Shown: piece after piece, positions 1-9,000 of the stretch
Numbering within the stretch: position 1 is the first letter of the stretch
Layout of the letters: every line of letters begins with the position of its first letter
Assembly: GCA_905221605.1 (NCBI GenBank)
Contig: CAJNDS010000670.1
Location: 1-35,000 of the forward strand
DNA: 35,000 bases
Direction of reading: 5' to 3'
Source: Symbiodinium natans
Taxonomy: Eukaryota; Sar; Dinophyceae; Suessiales; Symbiodiniaceae
Notes under the pieces: generated by a model
Seen by the model: only the letters and a program-made list of their open reading frames with translations
Database searches by the model: none
Told to the model about the DNA's origin: nothing
Made by a program: the position numbers and the translations under genes

Positions 1-350
1 AATTAATTCAATTAATTCAATTAATTCCACATCCCCTTTGGAAATAAATGAATTAATTGAATTAATTGAAATTCAATTAATTCAAGTAATTCAATTAATT
101 CAATTAATTCAATTAATTCAATTAATTCATTTATTTCCAAAGGGGGGGGGGGTGGGGGCTGGGGAATCCCCCCCATTTGGAAATAAATGAATTACTTGAA
201 TTAATTGAAATAATTGAATTAATTCAATTAATTCAATTAATTCCACCTCCCCTTTGGAAATAAATCAATTAATTGAATTAATTGAATGAATTCAATTATT
301 TCAATTAATTCAAGTAATTCATTTATTTCCAAATGGGGGGTGGGGGCTGG
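1..350. repeat. AATT-type simple repeat
   Basis: Runs of AATTAATTCAATTAATTG alternate with short G-runs and C-runs (about 146-176, 245-256, 335-365). The A/T parts are partly self-complementary, so the block is a series of inverted repeats around the CCCCTTTGGAAATAAAT motif. No gene is visible. Confidence 0.9.
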
Positions 351-362
351 GGCATCCTCCTC

Positions 363-560
363 CCCCCAATACTAAACCACGAGCCCGGGCCTCCCCCCAA
401 TACTAAATCACGAGCCCGGGCCTCCCCCCAATACTAAATCACGAGCCCGGGCCTCCCGCAATACTAAATCACGAGCCCGGGCCTCCCCCCAATACTAATT
501 TACAAGCCCGGGCCTCCTCCCAATACTAAATCACGAGCCCTCCTCCCCCCAATGCTAGGG
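363..560. repeat. ~29-bp tandem repeat
   Basis: A unit containing CCCCCCAATACTAAATCACG followed by AGCCCGGGCCT is repeated about six times with small changes. A degenerate copy recurs near 695-735 inside the following minisatellite. Non-coding. Confidence 0.85.
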
Positions 561-1975
561 CACAGCTTTTGCTCCAAAAAGTGACATCGCAAGCCCTGGT
601 CCCTAAGATTTTGAGCTCATTTCTTGCCCCAAAGAGTAACATCGCAAGCCCTGGTCCCTAAGATTTTGGGCTCATTTCTTGCCCCAAAGAGTAACTCCTC
701 CCAATACTAAATCACGAGCCCTCCTCCCCCCAATACTAGGGCACAGTTTTTGCTCCAAAAAGTGACATCGCAAGCCCTGGTCCCTAAGATTTTGAGCTCA
801 TTTCTTGCCCCAAAGAGTAGCATCGCAGGCCCTGGTCCCGAAGATTTTGGGCTCATTTCTTGCCCCAAAGAGTAACATCGCAAGCCCTGGTCCCTATTAT
901 TTGGGGCCCAGTTTTTGCTCCAAAGAGTCAAATCGCAAGCCCTGGTCCCTAAGATTTTGGACTCAGTTTTTTGCTCCAAAGCAAACCCTGGTCCTTAAGA
1001 TTTTGGGCTCATTTCTTGCTCCGAAGAGTCAAATCGCAAGCCCTGGTCCCGAAGATTTCGGGTTCAATTTTTGCTCCACAGAGTCAAACCGCAAGCCCTG
1101 GTCCCTAAGATTTGGGGCACAGTTTTTGCTCCAAAGGGTCAAATCGCAAGCCCTGCTCCCTAAGATTTTGGGTTCATTTCTTGCTCCAAAGAGTGACATC
1201 GCAAGCCCTGGTCCCTAAGATCTTGGGCCCAGTTTTTGCTCCAAAGAGTCAAATCGCAAGCCCTGGTCCCTAAGATTTTGGGTTCAGTTTTTGCTCCAAA
1301 GAGTCAAATCGCAGGCCCTGGTCCCTAAGATTTTGCATTCATTGTTGCTCCAAAGAGTGACATCGCAAGCCCTGGTCCCTAAGATTTGGGCCCAGTTTTT
1401 GCTCCAAAGAGTCAAATCGCAAGCCCTGGTCCCTAAGATTTTGGGTTCAATTTTTGCTCCAAAGAGTCAAATCGCAAGCCCTGGTCCCTAAGATTTGGGG
1501 CCCAGTTTTTGCTCCAAAGAGTCAAATCGCAAGCCCTGGTCCCTAAGATTTTGGGTTCATTTTTGCTCCAAAGAGTTTTTCCCTAAGATTTGGGGGCCCA
1601 GTTTTTGCGTAAAATCGCAAGCCCTGGTCCCTAAGATTTTTGGGTCGATTTTTGCTCCAAAGAGTCAAATCGCAAGCCCTGGTCCCTAAGGGGGTCGATT
1701 TGTGCTCCACAGAGTCAAATCGCAAGCCCTGGTCCCTAAGATTTCGGGGTCGATTTGTGCTCCACGGAGTCAAATTGCAGCCCTGGTCCCTAAGATTTTG
1801 GGCCCAGTATTTGCTCCAAAAGGTGAAATCGCAAGCCCCGGTCTTTAAGATTTTGGGCTCATTTCTTGCTCCAAAGAGTAACATCGCAAGCCCTGGTCCA
1901 TAAGATTTTGGAATCGATTTTTGCTCCAAAGAGTCAGATCGCAAGCCCTGGTCCTAAAATGTTGGGCTCAATTTT
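551..1975. repeat. ~55-60-bp minisatellite
   Basis: About 25 imperfect copies of a unit built from GCAAGCCCTGGTCCCTAAGA and TTTTTGCTCCAAAGAGTCAA. The unit rarely holds stops, so open frames on both strands here are by-products of the repeat. Variation (GTAACATCG, GTCAAATCG, GTGACATCG) suggests subfamilies. Confidence 0.9.
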
Positions 1976-1995
1976 TGCTTTTCCCTTCTCTTCTG

Positions 1996-2598
1996 CTGAT
2001 AAAACACAAGAAAGGAACTCATATGATAAAGCAGTGGAAAGGTAAGCAGAGGGTGACTCCTTGCGCGTGAGCCTTTCCATAATACTCCATCATATTCATC
2101 CTCTCGGCCTATCTCTTCTGTTCCTTTCCTTACTCTTCTCCTTCTCATAGTTCTTCCTTTTTGTTTTTCTCATTTCGAAAAGAAAGAGGGAAGGGAGAAA
2201 CAAGGGAGAGAGAATAGATAAAGAAGAGTGCCATCTTCTCTGCGCCTTGTTTTGTCTCTCCCTCTTCTCTATTCATCTGTCTTCTATTCTCTTCCTTGCT
2301 CTTCCCATTAAATATGCAATCCTTGGTATCTCTCCTCTCTCCTTCTCTCTTCCTCCAACAGATGTGCTTTGGATCGTTTTCTGCATCTTCAAGCGAGAAA
2401 AAAGGACACAGACTGCGATTAAAAGGGACGCCCATGTTGGATTGGCAGCAAGCCCAGCTGATGCTCATGATTCTCTCTCTTTCCCTACACATGGGCGATG
2501 GAACGGGTGTCCTTTTCAATCGTTTTCTGCATCTTCAAGAGAAACAGGGACACCCCACAAGAAGGAAAAGCAACATAAGAGATAGGGAGGGAAATTGA
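1996..2598. repeat. Duplicated segment, copy 1
   Basis: Starts CTGATAAAACACAAGAAAGG and ends AGGGAAATTGA. Copy 2 begins 911 bp downstream and is nearly identical, apart from a deletion of about 27 bp (TGCGCCTTGTTTTGTC region) and scattered changes. Confidence 0.85.
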
Positions 2599-2906
2599 CC
2601 CTTTCCTCTCTTCTTATCTGCTATTTTTCTTATTCGCTTCAAAAAGCAACATAAGGGAAAGGGGATTTCCTGAAGAGGAGAGAGGGAACCTATCTGTGAA
2701 AAGCAAGAATGGTTTTTTCTAGTTCGAAAGGGAATAGGGAGAGACAAGGGAGAGATGATATGTACAGCTTTGCGCCTTATTTTGTGATTCCGTCTCCTTG
2801 CTTCCTGTCTCTTCTATTCCTTGCAGCACGCTTCGGGAAACATAGCATCCTTGTTATCTTTCCTCTCTCACTTCCCTTTCCCTTCTCTTCTTCCGCTTCC
2901 TTTTAA

Positions 2907-3481
2907 CTGATAAAACACAAGAAAGGAACTCATATGATAAAGCAGTGAAAAGGTAAGCAGAGGGTGACTCCTTGCGCGTGAGCCTTTCCATAATACTCCA
3001 TCATATTCATCCTCTCGGCCTATCTCTTCTGTTCCTTTCCTTACTCTTCTCCTTCTCATAGTTCTTCCTTTTTGTTTTTCTCATTTCGAAAAGAAAGAGG
3101 GAAGGGAGAAACAAGGGAGAGAGAATAGATAAAGAAGAGCGCCATCTTCTCTATTCATCTGTCTTCTATTCTCTTCCTTGCTCTTCCCATTAAATATGCA
3201 ATCCTTGGTATCTCTCCTCTCTCCTTCTCTCTTCCTCCAACAGATGTGCTTTTGGATCGTTTTCTGCATCTTCAAGCGAGAAAAAAGGACACAGAATGCG
3301 ATTAAAAGGGACGCCCATGTTGGATTGGCAGCAAGCCCAGCTGATGCTCATGATTCTCTCTCTTTCCCTACATATGGGCGATGGAACGGGTGTCCTTTTC
3401 AATCGTTTTCTGCATCTTCAAGAGAAAAAGGGACACCCCACAAGAAGGAAAAGTAACATAAGAGATAGGGAGGGAAATTGA
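2907..3481. repeat. Duplicated segment, copy 2
   Basis: Second copy of 1996-2598, in direct orientation, lacking ~27 bp present in copy 1. Confidence 0.85.
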
Positions 3482-4159
3482 AGAACTCCTCATTGTACTT
3501 GGTCATTCCCTTTCCTCTCTTCTTATCTGCCCATTTTCTGTGCGCCTTGTTTTGTCTCCCCCTCTTCTCCCATCATCTCTCTTCTGGTCTTTTCTTTGCT
3601 CTTCCCATTAAAAATGCAACCCTTTTTATGTCTCCTCTCTCCTTCTCTCTCCCTCCTCTTCTCCTGTTCCCTTCTAAACGACAAAAACGCAAGAAAGGAA
3701 GAATAAGAGGGGAATGGAGGCCCTGTTCCTTTTCCTCTTTCAATGGATGGGGGAAGTGGGCGGAGTTGGCCCCTTGCCCGTACACCCTCCCCATGCTTCA
3801 GCAAACCCCTCCTCTCGCCCTATCGCCTCTGTTTTTTTCCTTGTGCCCAAACGGAAAACGAAAACGGGTTCCTTTATATGTTCATTGTCCTTCCTTTTGT
3901 TTTTTTATTTCACAGGGAAAAGAACCAGAGAAGAGGAAGATAAGAACGAGAGGTGAGATGAAAACGGCACCATCTTCTCTTTGCCTTATTTTTGCACCTC
4001 CCTCTCCTGTCTTAATTTCTCTTCCACTCTTTTTTTCCATTGCTCTTCCCATAATATTGCATTCCTTTTGATAACTCACAGGAAATTAAAATGGCCTCCT
4101 TGTTGTCTCTCCTCTCTCACTTCCCTTTCCCTTCTCTCCTTCTGTTTCCTTTTAATTTT

Positions 4160-4450
4160 AACTGATAAAACACAAGAAAGGAGCTTGTAAAATCAAGCAG
4201 TGGAAGGGTAAGCAGAAGGTGACTCCTTGTGCGTGGACCTTTGCCGTACTTCACCATACCCCTCTTTTCGGCCTATCTCTTCGGCTCTTTTCCTAACCCT
4301 TCTTCTTTTCATCTTTCTTTTTGTTTTTCTCATTTCGAAAAGACAGAGGGAACGGAGAGATAAGGGAGAGAGGATAGATAAAGAAGAGTACCATCTTCTT
4401 TGCGCCTTGTTTTATCTCTCTTCTATTCTTTTCTTGGCTCTTCCCATGAA
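4160..4450. repeat. Duplicated segment, diverged third copy
   Basis: Shares CTGATAAAACACAAGAAAGG, GCAGTGGAA.GGTAAGCAGA, the CATTTCGAAAAGA tract and the AGAGGATAGATAAAGAAGAG tract with the two upstream copies, with more substitutions and indels. Confidence 0.7.
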
Positions 4451-4684
4451 AATCGTGTTCCTCTTATCTTTCCCTCCTTCTCTCCCTTCTCTTCTCCTCA
4501 CGAGAGCCTTCGACTTTAGGATTGAGGAGAAAAAGAGAAGAGAATAGAGGAACTACCTGGTTCTTGTTCCTGAGGCCTCCATAGTACGACTGACGTGACA
4601 GCAGCGTACCCTCGTGGAAACGTGTATGGCTATAAGAAAACCCGAGTCCCAGCTTCCAAATAGACCCTATTTAAGCCACCCACG

Positions 4685-4985
4685 GGGTGGGGGGTCGGTG
4701 CACAACTTTTTCATGGAGGACCGCGCCACCCACACGGAGCATAAACGCACCGACCATAGGCGGTTCACCACAGGGGGTAGGGCAGGGGCTCCTTTGGCAA
4801 AACCTATGTTTGAAGCCACCCCCCACCCACCCCCGCCCCACCCCCCCCCCTGCCAAGACACTTGCCCCCAAAACAACATGCAGAGTTTTTTAAGGGCCTC
4901 GAATTTAGGGGATTTGAGCTTTGGGCTTTGAGAGGTTTCGGGCCTCTTGGGTCGGCGGCCTGAGCCGGAGGCTCCTAAGTTTAGG
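4685..4985. repeat. Dispersed poly-C/poly-G linked element, copy 1
   Basis: Begins GGGGTCGGTGCACAACTTTT, continues GAGGACCGCGCCACCC, then a C-rich tract (4820-4850), and ends GCGGCCTGAGCCGGAGGCTC. The same ordered blocks recur at 33820-34262 in the same orientation. A short dispersed element or segmental duplication; no coding capacity recognised. Confidence 0.7.
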
Positions 4986-5029
4986 GTTTATGTAGGGTCC
5001 CCTAAGCCCAGAACCAAAACTTAATCAAA

Positions 5030-5060
5030 CTGAACAAGCTATTCCCCACGGCACATACTG
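5030..5060 (-). CDS. Possible continuation of the Hint-like exon (weak)
   Basis: After a GCAGACAG acceptor the minus strand reads QYVPWGIACS, which could continue the LTHT end of the 5174-5278 exon in the way Hint domains continue LT..H-Y-V-P. Weak, based on one short motif. Confidence 0.2.
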
Positions 5061-5173
5061 CTGTCTGCAGCGCACGGGGGGGGTCGCGATGAATTAACGC
5101 ACTGGCGCCGGGCAGACCGAAAACAAACGACCGAACTTCAAACCCTAAACCCTAAACCCTAAACCCCAAACTC

Positions 5174-5278
5174 TGTGTGGGTCAGCTCCAAGCTCTGAGT
5201 CGGCGTGACACTAGCAAGCGTGACAAAAGCGATCGAAACCTGGGGGGAGCGGCGCCAAAACAGCTTCGACACACCCGT
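5174..5278 (-). CDS. Candidate exon with Hint-domain-like motif
   Basis: A 35-codon open stretch lies between a CCCGAAG acceptor and a GAGTTTGGGG donor, in a CCCTAAA/TTTAGGG island. It reads LFWRRSPQVSIAFVTLAS, then TQSLELTHT. An arrangement of F..R.P...FV.I......L.LT..H is typical of Hint (hedgehog/intein) autoprocessing domains. I infer a Hint fragment of a gene whose other exons are not found, downstream of the CobW gene on the same strand. It could also be an unrelated exon. Confidence 0.4.
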
Positions 5279-5283
5279 CTTCG

Positions 5284-5425
5284 GGCGGTCATGGTTTAGG
5301 GTTTAGGGTTTAGGGTTTAGGGTTTAGGGTTTAGGGTTTAGGGTTTTAGGGTTTTAGGGTTTTAGGGTTTTAGGGTTTTAGGGTTTTAGGGTTTTAGGGT
5401 TTTAGGGTTTTAGGGTTTAGGGATA
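5284..5425 (+). repeat. TTTAGGG array switching to TTTTAGGG
   Basis: About eight TTTAGGG units (5293-5343) are followed by a homogeneous run of TTTTAGGG octamers (about 5344-5415). The variant is locally uniform, as expected from recent tandem expansion rather than random mutation. Confidence 0.95.
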
Positions 5426-5878
5426 AGGTGGGATGCTACGGCAACTGTGCAAGAATTGCCACACTAGCTGGCATGCACTCAGACGCCGCTGCTGCTCTGC
5501 TTGGGTCAGGCGGTTCACAGCCACACGATGGTAGCCTTTGACACTCAGGATAGCATTGGCGGTCAAGTACTGCAGCCTTTTCAGCCTCCCAGACCAAGAT
5601 GTCAGAGCCAGGCCGGACAATGGGCAGCTCAGCTCCTGAAAGCGATGCTGCTTCCAGCCAGTCAAGGCTGCATCACTTACCAAAGAAGCCATGCTCTTGC
5701 TCAGTCTGTCGCGCTTGTGCTGGAGCATCGCTGTGTGTGCCATAATGAGCGGTGTCTCCTTTTGGGAGGGCTTCGAACTTCTGGGCGGTAGCAGCCGTGA
5801 GCTTATAGACCGAGCAAAACACTGAACATCCCCAGACTCTTGGGCTGCCAAAGCCCTAAACCTATAAACCCTAAACAC
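5417..5878 (-). CDS. Unassigned ORF, 153 codons
   Basis: An open frame between a TTTAGGG array (left) and CCCTAAA (right), i.e. in the loop-type position usually occupied by intron spacer. It contains SKSMASLVSDAALTGWKQ and RLTQAEQQRRLSACQ. No family recognised. It may be a captured gene fragment, an exon, or a chance frame; the flanking orientation argues against a normal exon of the neighbouring genes. Confidence 0.3.
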   Translation of the reverse strand: MFRVYRFRALAAQESGDVQCFARSISSRLLPPRSSKPSQKETPLIMAHTAMLQHKRDRLSKSMASLVSDAALTGWKQHRFQELSCPLSGLALTSWSGRLKRLQYLTANAILSVKGYHRVAVNRLTQAEQQRRLSACQLVWQFLHSCRSIPPYP

Positions 5879-5889
5879 TACACCCTAAA

Positions 5890-6002
5890 CGCTAAACGCT
5901 GAACCCTAAACCCTAAACCCTAAACCCTAAACCCTAAACCCTAAACCCGAAACCCTAAACCCTAAACCCTAAACCCGAAACCCTAAACCCTAAACCCTAA
6001 AC
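5890..6002 (-). repeat. CCCTAAA array
   Basis: About 15 heptamers with occasional CCCGAAA variants, directly downstream (sense) of CobW exon 8; the G-rich arm of the next intron on the coding strand. Confidence 0.95.
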
Positions 6003-6069
6003 CCAGCAGCTGGTCCAGAAGATGCTTCGCGTCGCAGACGCCCAGGATGGAATCTAGGCGATAGTTCTC
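6003..6069 (-). CDS. CobW exon 8
   Basis: Acceptor CCCTACAG|GAG, made at the edge of a CCCTAAA arm. Encodes [18 protein letters not shown], matching the family motif LRLD.V..VVDA.H. The predicted donor CTGG|GTTTAGGG starts directly with the telomere repeat. Ends in phase 1. Confidence 0.85.
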
Positions 6070-9000
6070 CTGTAGGGTTTAGGGTTTAGGGTTTAGGGTT
6101 TAGGGTTTAGGGTTTAGGGTTTAGGGTTTAGGGTTTAGGGTTTAGGGTTTAGGGTTTAGGGTTCCAGGCTTTTTGGGGTCTTTAGGGTTTACAGGGTCTA
6201 TAGGGTTTATAGAGTTTTCAGTGCTTATAGGGTTTATAGGGTTTACAGTGCTTATAGGGTTTATAGGGTATATAGGGTTTATGGGGTTTATCGGGTTTAC
6301 AGGGTTTAACGGGTTTGCAGGGTTTATAGGGTTTATGGGGTTTATAGGGTTTATGGGGTTTATAGGGTTTAGGGATGAGGGCTTGAGGGGTGTAGGGTTT
6401 AGGGTGAAGTTAAGGCAACCATTCTAAAGGCAGGCAGGGTCTGTAGGGTTTAGGGAGAAGTTAAGGCAACCATAACAAAGGCACGTTCCGGGTTTGCGCG
6501 GGTTTAGGTTTGTGGGGTTTAGTTCTGGTGGGTTTTGGATGTTCCGCCACATATTGAGCTGGGAATTAGGGTTTGAGGCCCCCCACCCCTAAAACCCAAA
6601 CCCCTAAACACCCCAAACCCCTGACCTTTACCTAGGACCCGGAGAAGGCCCTTATTTCCTTTTCCTAGGGTTGGGGTTCCCTAACCCTAAACCCTAAACC
6701 TTAAACCCTAAACTCTAAACCCTAAACCTTCTACAGGCCAACACCCCGCCACGCAGGCCTGCATGAATTTGTCCAGAAAGAAGGTGGAGGCGATCGGCGA
6801 CGGGTCAGCCAGGCCGGTCGTTTCGATGAGCACGCCATCCTTTCTGTCCCTAAACCCTAAACCCTAGAACCCTAAACCCTCAACCCTAGAACCCTAAACC
6901 CTAAACCCTAAGCCTCGAACCATGAAACACGGGGTTGCAAGGGAAGAGCGCGGTGGGAACCTGCAAGCCTGAAAGGGTTTCAGGGTTAGGGTTTGAAGGT
7001 TTTAGGGCTTCACAACAGACAGCCCCTTGCGCAACCTGAAGCACGCTTTAGCCAAGCTCAACAACCGAAAGAAACAAAAGCAGGAAGGAACACCCTAAAC
7101 CCTAAACCCTAAACCCCAAACCCTAAACCCTAAACCCTAAACCCTAAACCCTAAACCCCAAACCCCAAACCCTAAACCCTAAACCCTAAACCCTAAACAG
7201 CAGCCGAACTCATCGTCATACACTGCCGGGCCCTAGGGCGACTGCGCTACCTTCTGCCGGGGCGCGAGATGGCTACCGCGGGCCTGGACTTCCTTCAGCA
7301 CCTCCACACCGGAGTCTGGGGTTTAGGGTTTATAGGGTTTAGGGTTTAGGGTTTAGGGTTTAGGGTTTAGGGTTTAGGGTTTAGGGTTTAGGGTTTAGGG
7401 TTTAGGGTTTAGGGTTTAGGGTTTAGGGTTCGGGTTCAGGGTTTCGGGTTCTGGGGTTTAGGGTTTAGGCTTAAGAGTTTAGGCTTCAGCTTTAAAGGGG
7501 GTCAAGGTTTTAGGATTCAGGTTTGGACTTCTTGGCTGTCCTGCATTCTGTCTCGGAGTTTGGAGCGGAATTAAGCGACCGATACCTTAGAGGGTTTAGG
7601 GTTTAGGGTTTAGGGTTTAGGGTTTAGGGTTTAGGGCTCAGTCCCCAACAGAGATGCATGGAGATCGAGTATCGGGCCGACTACGGCGCGCATCGCATCT
7701 TATCCGCGAAAAGCTCACAAAAATGAAGAAGAAGAAGTGCTGCGAAGATGATCTCGTCTGCACCTTACACACCGTAAACCTTGCAAAGCCTGAACAACTG
7801 GCTAAGCCTCAACCCTAAACCCTAAACCCTAAACCCTAAACCCTAAACCCTAAACCCTAAACCCTCTAAGGTATCGGTCGCTCCGTGCAGGGCCTTCTGC
7901 ATGCCTTGGATGAAGTCCCCGCGGAGGGTGCAGCAGATGCAGCCTGTAGCCACTTGCCAACCCTGAACCCTGAACCCTGAACCCTAAACCCTAAACCCTA
8001 AGCGCTAAACCCTAAACCCTAAACCCTAAACCCTCAACCCTAAACCCAAACCCTAAACCCTAAACCCTAAACCCTAAACCCTAAACCCTAAACCCTAAAC
8101 CCTAGCCCTAAACCCTAAACCCTAAACCCGAAACCCTAAACCCTAAACCCTAAACCCTAATTACGAAGGGTCAAGGTGGATTGGCTTGCTGGGTATACCT
8201 ACTGGTCCTTCTTAGGGAATGAGGGAGTTAGGTACCTTATATCCCCCTGTTGGGGGGGTTGCGATATTCGGCATACCTCATTGAAAAGGGGGTCTATATG
8301 GTTCCTTACTATCGTACGCCTCATACAAACCCTTTAAGGGAATCTAGCCTAAACCCAAAACCCTCAACCCTAAACCCTAGATTTACAAGGCCTAAGGACC
8401 CAAAGCTCCAAACCCTGAGACCTAAACCCTGAACCCTAAACCCTAAACCTACACCCTAAACCCTGAACGCTAAACCCTAAACCCAGAACCTCCCTCAACA
8501 CGCGCACGGGTGGCCATTGTTCATCTCCACGACGGTCTCGGTGGTTCGCTCGGCCTACGAAGGCGCTTCACTGGCTGGTTCTTAGTCGGGAATGAGGGAA
8601 TGAGGTACCCATTTTAACCCGTTAAAGGGTATATTCTATGGGCCTAATATTCTGTTATTCCCTAGTGAGAACCAGCCAGTTCAGGCGGGGGCAGGGGGAG
8701 GAGGGGGTTCGGGTGCCGGGTTTAAGGTGAGAGTAGCGCTTAGGAAGCAGAAGTACTCTTAAACCCTAAACCCTGAACCCTGAACCCTGAACCCTGAACC
8801 CTAAACCCTAAACCCTAAACCCTAAACCCTACCTATCCCCTAAAACCTAAAAGAAACCTGTGGATCTAGAGGGCTTCGGGGCTTCAAATGGCCAGAACAG
8901 GGATCCACATCGCCCATGGGCACCCTAAACCCTGAACCCCACAACCTGATAACCCTATAACCCTATAACCCCCAAGAGCCTATAACTCTATAACCTCAAA

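Larger units (their letters stand above)
1976..4560. repeat. Pyrimidine-rich block with duplicated segments
   Basis: The plus strand is dominated by CT-rich tracts such as CTCTCTTCTATTCTCTTCC. It contains two near-identical ~600-bp copies plus a more diverged third. Open frames in all directions reflect low complexity; no recognised protein. Origin unknown. Confidence 0.7.

Noticed and set aside
363-560. CRISPR array
   Set aside because: The ~29-bp units are directly contiguous without unique spacers and the genome is eukaryotic.
551-1975. Open frames of 64-137 codons on both strands
   Set aside because: Repeated peptide units mirror the ~55-60-bp minisatellite; no start context, no non-repeat sequence.
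5284-5425. Chromosome end (true telomere)
   Set aside because: Arrays occur dozens of times in both orientations with genes continuing through them, so they are interstitial.
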